A stretch of 5,363 bases of DNA from Clostridia bacterium (lineage in GTDB: Bacteria > Bacillota > Clostridia > Oscillospirales > CAG-272), in assembly GCA_017395885.1 (NCBI GenBank), contig JAFQNM010000296.1, positions 1 through 5,363 on the forward strand, given 5' to 3'. The notes below the pieces were generated by a model. It had not been told where the DNA came from and did not search any database. It worked only from the letters and a program-made list of their open reading frames with translations. The translations under genes and the position numbers were made by a program. This document shows, piece by piece, positions 1 to 5,363 of this stretch; the first letter of the stretch is position 1, and every line of letters starts with the position of its first letter.

Positions 1-5
1 AGCTT

Positions 6-35
6 GAAATCCCCTGAAAATCAGGGGATTTCTTT
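6..35 (+). terminator. Intrinsic terminator of a gene lying left of the window
   Basis: GAAATCCCCTGA (6-17) pairs perfectly with TCAGGGGATTTC (21-32) around an AAA loop, giving a 12-bp stem followed by TTTAAT on the plus strand. It fits the end of a plus-strand gene outside the left edge that converges on the operon described here. Only three Ts follow the core on the minus strand, so it could work weakly in both directions. Confidence 0.65.
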
Positions 36-140
36 AATGTGACTTTAATTATTTGTTGCTTTTGCCGTTTACAGTTAAAGTTTCGATCCGGCTGTCTTTG
101 TTTTGATATATTTGCGGTCTGCGCCTTTTTCGACAGCCTG
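36..140. other. Non-coding stretch between two terminators
   Basis: I see no start codon with a ribosome site and no credible reading frame here. The only structure noted is a distant inverted repeat, GGCTGTC (90-96) with GACAGCC (132-138). It could close a 35-base loop containing GCGGTCTGCGC, but it is too short to call an RNA gene. Confidence 0.4.
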
Positions 141-175
141 ACTCCGTTGTAAAACAACGGAGTATTTTTGTTGTT
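141..175 (+). terminator. Intrinsic terminator, plus-strand orientation
   Basis: ACTCCGTTGT (141-150) pairs perfectly with ACAACGGAGT (154-163) around an AAA loop and is followed by ATTTTTGTTGTT. The 10-bp stem and T-rich tail are on the plus strand; the minus-strand side has no T-run after the stem. It would stop transcripts entering from the left. It directly abuts the hairpin array and may also belong to that element. Confidence 0.65.
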
Positions 176-178
176 CCT

Positions 179-260
179 AAATATTTTCGAAGAAAATATT
201 TCATAGGCGAAGCCTATTTCATACGGCGGCAGCCGTATTTCACCTATTTGCTTTGCAAAT
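179..260. repeat. Array of four short perfect hairpins joined by an ATTTCA linker
   Basis: There are four consecutive stem-loops. First, 179-188/192-201 has 10 bp (AAATATTTTC) and loop GAA. Second, 203-208/212-217 has 6 bp (ATAGGC) and loop GAA. Third, 221-227/232-238 has 7 bp (ATACGGC) and loop GGCA. Fourth, 246-251/255-260 has 6 bp (ATTTGC) and loop TTT. The first three each run into the same linker, ATTTCA, at 198-203, 216-221 and 237-242; the fourth is followed by the variant ATTGAT. Stem sequences differ while linker and geometry are kept, as in dispersed multi-hairpin intergenic repeats of some Clostridia (recollection, not searched). It has no coding potential that I can see. Confidence 0.65.
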
Positions 261-270
261 TGATATGATT

Positions 271-302
271 GTAGGTTTGTCTTAGAGTTAAGACCAACCT
301 AC
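271..302 (-). other. Interrupted long hairpin just after the glycyl radical enzyme stop
   Basis: GTAGGTT (271-277) pairs with AACCTAC (296-302), and GTCTTA (279-284) pairs with TAAGAC (289-294). There is one mismatch (278/295) and a four-base loop. On the minus strand it begins 13 bases after the GRE TAA stop, so it could act as a 3' end stabiliser or a transcription-stop structure. Neither strand has a T-run after the stem, so it is not a classical intrinsic terminator. It could instead be the last unit of the neighbouring hairpin array. Confidence 0.6.
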
Positions 303-315
303 TAAAGTTAGCTTT

Positions 316-1317
316 TTATGCATATCTTGAAATGATCTCGTCCTGATGGGATGAATCAAGGTCATTAAAGTGAATTGAGAAGCCGCCGACACGAACGATA
401 AGGTCCTGATGATTCTCGGGATGTATCTTTGCATCCTTCAGGTCATCTACGTTTGCCGTGGTTATCTGGGCAAGCTGGCCGCCTGAAAGAAGGAACGCCT
501 TCATCAGCGCTTCTGTCTTTTTTCTCATTTCCTCATCCTTCATATGATCTGTGGGAATTACCACGTTACAGGTGGTTCCTCCTACACCAAGGTCAAGGGG
601 AAGCCTTGAAACTGAGGAAAGCATTGCTGTAAGACCCGACTTATCACGGCCGGGCACAGGTCCTATGGAGTTACCGAAGGGCATTCCCTTAAAGCGGCCG
701 TCGGGAGTTGCCCATGTTTGCCAGCCGTAGTGGATGCCGCCGGAAAGAAGCGAGCATGCGCCTGAGAACACATCTCCGCGAACAGATTTATACTTCTTTA
801 TCTCGCCCCAGAAGTCACTGAGGACACGGTTTGCCATGCTATCTGCCTCATCATCGCCGTTACCGAACTTAGGAGCATCTCTGAAAAGCATTATGCGGAC
901 GTCCTCATACCCCTCAAAATTTGCAGCAAGGGCCGCTTCAAGAGTTTCCTTTGTTACCTTTCCCTCATCAAACACAAGCTTTTTGATAGCTGTTAGAGAG
1001 TCTGCAACAACGCTGCTTCCTGCCGTTTCAACACAGCCGTAGTTATAAACAGCTCCGCCATCGTCAAGATTTAGGCCTCGCTCGATACAGTCCTCTGTGA
1101 AGGGTGTCTTTACAAGCTTTGCGTAGTTTGCCGCTCTCATCTCCTGGCCTCTGTTACAAAGGGGGATAAAGCGCTCTGTGAAGAACTTCACCTGACTATC
1201 GTATGCACGGTAAAAATCCTCAAAGCTATCGTAATCTGTGATATGACCTGTAGGAAGTCCTACACGGTAAGTATTATCAAATCTGGTATAGCCGTCATTA
1301 AGGGTGATCTCAAGGAT
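316..1317 (-). pseudogene. Glycyl radical enzyme, C-terminal part with the glycyl radical domain
   Basis: This segment continues the same reading frame directly after the TAG, giving 333 residues (442-774 of the full 774-codon frame). It starts ILEITLNDG, a good continuation of the GRE core. Conserved blocks are VVADSLTAIKKLVF (544-557), NFEGYED, APKFGNGDDEAD, ATPDGR (644-649) and SGLTAMLSSV. It ends with the glycyl radical signature RVGGFS (750-755), where G753 (codon 382-384) would carry the radical, followed by the usual HQDEI ending 21 residues from the C-terminus. The stop is TAA. No plausible independent start exists: the GTG at 1189-1191 has no Shine-Dalgarno, and the ATG at 1138-1140 has AGGAG abutting it with no spacing. 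This argues that the two parts are one gene interrupted by a stop rather than a designed two-subunit enzyme. With read-through, length and all key residues are normal for the family. It is called a pseudogene only provisionally. Confidence 0.75.
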
Positions 1318-1320
1318 CTA
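1318..1320 (-). other. In-frame amber (TAG) codon inside the glycyl radical enzyme frame
   Basis: Reading 2640 down to 316 in one frame gives 775 codons with exactly one internal stop, at codon 441. The local peptide is GSINLA-(TAG)-ILEITLNDG. From memory of the family, this position is often Lys (NLAK followed by LE and LN-G). AAG to TAG is a single-base change, as is CAG (Gln) to TAG. The three complete frames in the window end in TAA, TGA and TAA, so none uses TAG as its genuine terminator; this is too few to mean much. I saw no strong downstream stem-loop at the codon, only a 4-bp GATC/GATC possibility. Nonsense mutation, sequence error and recoding all remain possible. Confidence 0.9.
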
Positions 1321-2640
1321 TGCAAGATTAATGCTTCCGTCCTCACATCCAAAATTACTCTTACCGGGGATCTCAAGCTCCTGACAGCCGAGAAGTGAGT
1401 AATTACGGGCATCGTAAAGCTCAACGCCGTAATTCTCAACAAAGGCAGGAATCACAGTTGTATCTGAGGACACAGTTGGGTCGGACATACCCTCTGACCA
1501 CATCTTAACACCAAGGGCAAGAAGAGCCGGATCTGTATCCTCTCCGATTCTCAGAGAGATTCTCGGATGTGTATCGTGGTTTCTTCTTGCGATCTGCAGA
1601 TACAGATAGGAAAGCTCATTGGTTGAATCCTTACCTGTTTCGGGATCGCATCCGCCCAGGGTCATATTATGGATTCCGTGCTCACGGAATTTGAGCATTA
1701 GAGCTGCTGTACAATCCTCTGCAAACTGTCTGTCTTCCTTAACAGCCTTCTCAAAGAAGGGGTACATAAACTGGTCTATTCTGCCAACGCAATCTACCCA
1801 ATCCCAAAGAGAGTAGAACCACACGAGTTGGCAAGCCTCATAATAATTTGTGGGTGCATCAAAGGCAATGGCACGGCAGTTTGATGCTATTTTCCTGAGG
1901 CTTTCTGCCCATTCTCCGCCTTCCTCTGCTTTCTTTTCTGCAGCGTCGGCATTCATAAGTATCCAATCACGAAGCCCCTCAAGGATGATCTTGCAGGCTG
2001 TGAGCATTTCTATTTTTTTCTGCTCGGTTTCCTCAGTAAGGCGCTCACAAACTCTTTTATGAACGCCTCCGATTCCCTGCGTTACAAGCTTCTTATAGTT
2101 GGGAACAGTATGTCCCTGGAATCCGCCTACCCACCATAGTCCGGGAGTTACCACCTCGTTATACACGTCTCTGCCATCAACAGGAGGAAAATACTCGAGA
2201 GCAAGATTACCAAGATGGTCCCAATCAAGGGGAACAAACTCCTTCTGGAGCTCATCAAGCACGGGCTCGAGCTCTTCTCTTCTGTTCTTATAAATATCGC
2301 ACCAATCGAACATATGACGGTGCTGCTGAATGCCAAAGGAGAAGTGCTCTCTCACGATCCTTTCGGGACGCTGACAGCCGATAAGAAGATCTCCCTCCCA
2401 GATAGGTATCTCAGACTCTGTCCAGCTACGGACGATCGCCTTTGCTATTCTTGTGGGAAAGGGCTCGCCACGTGTTTCAAGAAAAACGTCGATAAAGGGC
2501 TCCTTACCGTCGGGAGGGGTGCCTGTCAGGGTATCCTCACGAAAGCGGTTCTTTCTTATTCTTTTCTGTATACCTTCGTATACCGTGTTCAGTCTTTCTG
2601 AATACTCAAATCTCTCTTCACAAGACTTATAATCTACCAT
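1318..2640 (-). CDS. Glycyl radical enzyme (PFL-like), N-terminal part up to an in-frame TAG
   Basis: These 440 residues form the N-terminal and central part of the PFL-like domain of a glycyl radical enzyme, a family of oxygen-sensitive cytoplasmic enzymes that includes pyruvate formate-lyase, diol and glycerol dehydratases, choline TMA-lyase and arylacetate decarboxylases. Family features visible include GHTVPNYKKLVTQGIGG (176-192), APTNYYEACQLVWF (262-275), GRIDQFMYPFF (286-296), NMTLGG (325-330), STNELSYLYL (339-348) and HPRISLRIG (358-366). The active-site loop is NYSLLGCQELEIPGKS (413-428); C419 is the expected thiyl radical Cys, and E421 matches the acid of the usual GCVE motif. The loop reads GCQE rather than GCVE, so the enzyme is not obviously any characterised subtype, and I assign no substrate. 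The ATG at 2638-2640 is set by AGGTG five bases upstream. Translation ends at TAG (1318-1320). Alone, this product lacks the glycyl radical domain and should be inactive. Confidence 0.9.
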   Translation of the reverse strand: MVDYKSCEERFEYSERLNTVYEGIQKRIRKNRFREDTLTGTPPDGKEPFIDVFLETRGEPFPTRIAKAIVRSWTESEIPIWEGDLLIGCQRPERIVREHFSFGIQQHRHMFDWCDIYKNRREELEPVLDELQKEFVPLDWDHLGNLALEYFPPVDGRDVYNEVVTPGLWWVGGFQGHTVPNYKKLVTQGIGGVHKRVCERLTEETEQKKIEMLTACKIILEGLRDWILMNADAAEKKAEEGGEWAESLRKIASNCRAIAFDAPTNYYEACQLVWFYSLWDWVDCVGRIDQFMYPFFEKAVKEDRQFAEDCTAALMLKFREHGIHNMTLGGCDPETGKDSTNELSYLYLQIARRNHDTHPRISLRIGEDTDPALLALGVKMWSEGMSDPTVSSDTTVIPAFVENYGVELYDARNYSLLGCQELEIPGKSNFGCEDGSINLA

Positions 2641-2644
2641 TTTT

Positions 2645-3802
2645 TCACCTGAACCTTTTCTTTAACCTATAGGCTCTTCCTATCAGCTTTTTTGCTGTTT
2701 TTTTTATTCTCATTTTTACTATTTCTGTTGTTGAAATAGGTTTATGATACTTTTTCAAAAGCTTCCCGAAATCCTTGCACTCTCTGAGGTCTGCAAAGAA
2801 CTCTTCTCTGATTTGAGGCCTCATGGCGCTCTCGCCGTATGCCGTATTTATCATTGCGATTCTTGAAGCATCGACCTCTGCCATAAAAAGCCTTTCACAA
2901 ACGGCGCTGTACAGCTCCCCTCCCTTTTTGCTTCTGAGGATTACTGCAGAGGTTCCCTTATCGTCATTCATTTCAGGATAGACCTTTGATATGCCCCAGA
3001 AATCTGCAAGGGTTATATCTGAGGCGTAGTTCTCGCCCTTCCAGCTGCAGCTGTAGCAGGAGGGACGAAGATCTATATTTCTCAAAAATATCCTCAGATA
3101 AGGGTCCTTATACTGAGAGCAGCTATACACCCTTGAGCTCGTGTCTATTCTCATTGAGAATTCCTGCCATCCACGCTTTTTATCCCGGAAATATGCCGCT
3201 TTTGCATTGGGAAACTCTTTAACATACCTTTCCCAAACGAGAGGTGACGGCACACCGTGGCATATAAAATCACATACAACAAGATTCTCGCTGTCCTTAT
3301 ACAGATTCCGAACGGCGGAGCACTGACAGGGTGTTCCCGAAAACAGGACGGTTCTTCCCTCCTTCAGATACTCGCCTAAACTTTTATATATTCCACAGGC
3401 ATTGCTCTGAACGTATTTTGAGCCCATCAGCTCCTTGAGGCCTGCCTCTGTTTCTGTTATCTTATGCTCAACACGAAGACCCTCTCCGAACCCTGCTCCT
3501 GCCACAACACCGCCTGACCTGAGCACCTCGCTTGCCAGAAGACCGAAGATTCCTCCGGACGATGAGCTTTTTCTTATCTTATCGTCCTTAGTATACGCAG
3601 CATATGCCTTTATGGGCAAATGCTTTTCTCTGACGTTCACGGGACATTTTTTCTCGCAAAGGCCGCACCCTACACACTTTTTTTCATCTACCCGTGGACG
3701 GGTAAAGCCCTCATCATCGGGACGCATATTTATTGCGCCGGCGGGGCAGACACATTCACAAAGCCCACAGCCGGAGCACAGAGCTTTTTCACAAATCTTC
3801 AT
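2645..3802 (-). CDS. Coenzyme F420 hydrogenase/dehydrogenase beta subunit-like Fe-S protein (FrhB/FdhB family)
   Basis: This 385-residue cytoplasmic protein is predicted to be an iron-sulfur redox protein. The N-terminus holds two ferredoxin-type 4Fe-4S motifs: C9-C12-C15-C19-P and C43-C46-C49-C53-P. These are followed by FrhB/FdhB family signatures: KSSSSGGIFG (78-87), GSKYVQS (127-133), FSGTPCQCSAV (154-164), ICHGVPSPLVWERY (180-193) and a late CYSCSWKG...SDITLADFWG block. Members with this layout are common in polysaccharide loci of Firmicutes and Bacteroidetes, where their reaction is largely uncharacterised. F420 use is not implied, since most such hosts are not known to make F420. The last 40 or so residues are strongly Lys/Arg-rich, which could favour membrane association. 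A TTG directly before the ATG would add one Met, but the ATG at 3800-3802 has ideal AAGGAG spacing and is preferred. The stop is TGA. The gene sits 10 bases after the flippase and 4 bases before the glycyl radical enzyme gene, so it is probably co-transcribed with both. Confidence 0.88.
   Translation of the reverse strand: MKICEKALCSGCGLCECVCPAGAINMRPDDEGFTRPRVDEKKCVGCGLCEKKCPVNVREKHLPIKAYAAYTKDDKIRKSSSSGGIFGLLASEVLRSGGVVAGAGFGEGLRVEHKITETEAGLKELMGSKYVQSNACGIYKSLGEYLKEGRTVLFSGTPCQCSAVRNLYKDSENLVVCDFICHGVPSPLVWERYVKEFPNAKAAYFRDKKRGWQEFSMRIDTSSRVYSCSQYKDPYLRIFLRNIDLRPSCYSCSWKGENYASDITLADFWGISKVYPEMNDDKGTSAVILRSKKGGELYSAVCERLFMAEVDASRIAMINTAYGESAMRPQIREEFFADLRECKDFGKLLKKYHKPISTTEIVKMRIKKTAKKLIGRAYRLKKRFR
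2646..2650 (-). promoter_or_regulatory. Ribosome binding site of the glycyl radical enzyme gene
   Basis: AGGTG lies five bases before the ATG at 2640. It runs into the TGA stop of the FrhB-like gene (AGGTGA, 2650-2645). This supports the chosen start and translational coupling of the two genes. Confidence 0.65.
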
Positions 3803-3808
3803 CAACGG

Positions 3809-3814
3809 CTCCTT
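3809..3814 (-). promoter_or_regulatory. Ribosome binding site of the FrhB-like gene, overlapping the flippase stop
   Basis: AAGGAG lies six bases before the ATG at 3802. It shares bases with the flippase TAA stop (TAAGGAG, 3815-3809). This placement decides in favour of the ATG over the adjacent TTG, which would have only three bases of spacing, and suggests translational coupling to the flippase. Confidence 0.75.
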
Positions 3815-5330
3815 ATCTTATAAACCTGAACACCTTTTTCAAATATCTCTTTGTGATATCCTTTTCAAAGCTGTTCATTACAAAGAAATATGCGCTGATA
3901 CAGTATATCACCGTAAACGATGCTCCATATACAAACACACCTGCAAGTCCGCTTATGGGCAGCAATCTGCTAACTGCAAAAGCTACCGCAAAGGATGGCA
4001 GAAGTCTTATTACCATACTGAAAAACGTTTTCCAATATCTTATCATATCTATATCACACATTTTCTGATAATAGATATTGATTATAAGCACGTTAGCCAG
4101 CAGCAGGGATGCCGCTGTTCCCAGAGCGCTTCCCACACTTCCAAGCCTTATGGCAAGTGGAATACTTATTCCCACGTTTATAACAGCCATTGCTGCAAGA
4201 AGTATTGCTCTGAACTTGAATTTATCCTTTGCCTTGATTATCGTTATGGCAACTGTTTGCGTTATGGGAATCAATGCTCCGCCCATCAGAACAAGTGCCA
4301 CTATATAGGCATTGACACATTCTGCGCCTGCGTGCCACAGGGTAAACTCTCTTCCCACAAGAACAAAGCCCATATACACCAGCAGTATAGTATATATCTG
4401 TATTCTGCTTGATTTTATAAACAGGTCGTTCAGCTTTTCGTTTTTCTCTTTTCTTGCCACCATTGCAGCTACGCCCGGCAGCATTACGCCTGAAATACAA
4501 GCTGAAAGGCTGGTTACAAGCTGATTATACGTTGCAGCCACGGAATATACTGAAACCTCTTTGGTTCCCTTTACAACTCCCAGTATTATTTGGTCTACGC
4601 TCCAGTTGACCTTATCAACTATTTCTGCAAGGAAAATAAATATGGAGTATGAGAATATCTCTCCGAATATGGCCTTATCAAAGCCGCTGTATTTCACCTT
4701 TACCTGTAGCTTATATCTTGAATATGCCCAGTTGAGAAGCAGACAGAATACGTTAACGGCAGACAGAACCACCACCATCGTTACTGAATCTCCTCCTATC
4801 AGCAGCAGAGGCAGCATTATCAACGGATTCAGCAGAGATCTGACTATGGTGACTACCTTAACAAATATGAATTTTTCATATGCTACGATTATTGCATTAT
4901 AAATACTGAGGGAAAAAGTGAGACCCATATTGACAGTGAGCACTGCCATTATGATCCTTCCCTTCTCTATTTCTGCAGCTGTCATGGATGCGCCGAAAAA
5001 CGTTTCCACGTTCAGCGTTATGACAACTCCAACCGCTACGGCTACAAGGCCAATTCCGTTAAATATCATTCTAAACATTCCGTGCAGCCTTTGCATTTCA
5101 CGGTCACGGCTTGTTGCTCTGTATTTCGCCGTGTAGTTTATGATTCCGTTATTGAAGCCAAGATCCATCACCGACATATAGTTGATTATGGATGCCGCAA
5201 GCTGATACAGTCCAAACTCGGACTCACCGAGGGTTGCAAGTATGATCTTCTGATATACGAGGACGGTGATGGTATTTACGATTATGTAAACGTAAGACAA
5301 AACTGCACCGGCCCGACGCTCATTGACCAT
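3813..5330 (-). CDS. Wzx-like polysaccharide/oligosaccharide flippase (MOP superfamily)
   Basis: This 505-residue integral membrane protein probably flips lipid-linked oligosaccharide units across the cytoplasmic membrane for capsule, exopolysaccharide or teichoic-type polymer assembly. By eye there are about 14 hydrophobic segments, at roughly residues 10-30, 41-64, 85-107, 126-152, 158-178, 182-203, 222-245, 258-285, 310-327, 341-365, 373-394, 399-420, 435-455 and 461-484. Length and topology fit the RfbX/Wzx and MATE-like MOP families. Family-like stretches are LGESEFGLYQL near 34-44, DLGFNNGIINY near 56-66 and FSYSIFIFLAEIVDKVNWSVDQIILG near 226-251 (key residues Y228, D239, W243, D246). 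The C-terminal tail is basic. The ATG at 5328-5330 is supported by GGAGG at 5338-5342, seven bases upstream. The gene is complete and ends in TAA. The sugar substrate cannot be read from sequence; a generic MATE exporter is the less likely alternative. Confidence 0.88.
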   Translation of the reverse strand: MVNERRAGAVLSYVYIIVNTITVLVYQKIILATLGESEFGLYQLAASIINYMSVMDLGFNNGIINYTAKYRATSRDREMQRLHGMFRMIFNGIGLVAVAVGVVITLNVETFFGASMTAAEIEKGRIIMAVLTVNMGLTFSLSIYNAIIVAYEKFIFVKVVTIVRSLLNPLIMLPLLLIGGDSVTMVVVLSAVNVFCLLLNWAYSRYKLQVKVKYSGFDKAIFGEIFSYSIFIFLAEIVDKVNWSVDQIILGVVKGTKEVSVYSVAATYNQLVTSLSACISGVMLPGVAAMVARKEKNEKLNDLFIKSSRIQIYTILLVYMGFVLVGREFTLWHAGAECVNAYIVALVLMGGALIPITQTVAITIIKAKDKFKFRAILLAAMAVINVGISIPLAIRLGSVGSALGTAASLLLANVLIINIYYQKMCDIDMIRYWKTFFSMVIRLLPSFAVAFAVSRLLPISGLAGVFVYGASFTVIYCISAYFFVMNSFEKDITKRYLKKVFRFIR

Positions 5331-5337
5331 TTTCTCC

Positions 5338-5342
5338 CCTCC
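5338..5342 (-). promoter_or_regulatory. Ribosome binding site of the flippase gene
   Basis: GGAGG lies inside a purine-rich run (GAAGGGAGGGGAGAAA), seven bases before the ATG at 5330. It fixes the flippase start. No promoter is visible in the 20 or so remaining bases to the right edge, so transcription probably begins outside the window. Confidence 0.75.
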
Positions 5343-5363
5343 CTTCAGTTTTTATCAGCTCTC

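Noticed and set aside
90..138. Inverted repeat GGCTGTC/GACAGCC as a riboswitch or small RNA
   Set aside because: Seven base pairs closing a 35-base loop without a recognisable conserved core is within chance for such a stretch.
179..260. Hairpin array as a CRISPR array
   Set aside because: The units are 18-21 bases apart with varying stems and only a six-base constant linker. There is no conserved repeat of 24-37 bases and no spacers.
316..1191. C-terminal GRE part as an independent gene starting at GTG 1189-1191
   Set aside because: No Shine-Dalgarno precedes this GTG, and 42 upstream codons already match the family. The segment is better read as the continuation of the interrupted gene.
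1260..1442. 60-codon minus-strand frame overlapping the amber site
   Set aside because: It is out of frame with the glycyl radical enzyme, has no recognisable domain and is explained as a shadow. It does not look like a frameshift bridge, because the two GRE parts share one frame.
3435..4412. 325-codon open frame on the plus strand, antisense to the FrhB-like and flippase genes
   Set aside because: It straddles two convincing minus-strand genes, has low-complexity His/Ser/Tyr/Cys-rich composition and shows no family motif. It is a shadow of the real genes.
5352..5357. Tandem TGA TAA on the minus strand as the end of an upstream gene
   Set aside because: Only about nine bases of any such gene are inside the window, so two adjacent stops are compatible with an operon neighbour but prove nothing.

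Overview
The window looks like chromosomal DNA from an obligately anaerobic Firmicute, most likely a gut or rumen Clostridia (Ruminococcus/Oscillospiraceae- or Lachnospiraceae-like). The reasons are an oxygen-sensitive glycyl radical enzyme, a two-cluster ferredoxin-type FrhB/FdhB protein, strong Gram-positive-style Shine-Dalgarno sequences, moderate GC and very tight gene spacing. This placement is inferred from gene content and style, not from a search.

Three genes run leftward on the minus strand as one apparent operon. From right to left they are a Wzx-like MOP-superfamily polysaccharide flippase (3813-5330), a coenzyme F420 hydrogenase/dehydrogenase beta-subunit-like Fe-S protein (2645-3802), and a pyruvate formate-lyase-like glycyl radical enzyme (GRE) spanning 316-2640. 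The intergenic gaps are 10 and 4 bases, and each downstream Shine-Dalgarno overlaps the stop codon before it. The first two genes are typical of a capsule or exopolysaccharide locus; a GRE as the third member is not. No GRE-activating radical SAM gene is present.

The GRE is broken in print but otherwise intact. A single in-frame TAG at 1318-1320 separates an N-terminal part of 440 residues, carrying the catalytic Cys, from a C-terminal part of 333 residues, carrying the glycyl radical motif. The reading frame is the same on both sides, no other lesion is visible, and the stop sits where I expect Lys in relatives (NLAK). It is either a fresh nonsense mutation, a sequence error, or a read-through/recoded amber codon. 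The sequence alone cannot decide among these.

The left 315 bases contain no gene. They hold two plus-strand-oriented intrinsic terminators (about 6-35 and 141-175), a compact array of perfect short hairpins joined by a repeated ATTTCA linker (179-260), and a larger interrupted hairpin (271-302) just after the GRE stop. The terminators imply that a plus-strand gene outside the left edge converges on this operon.
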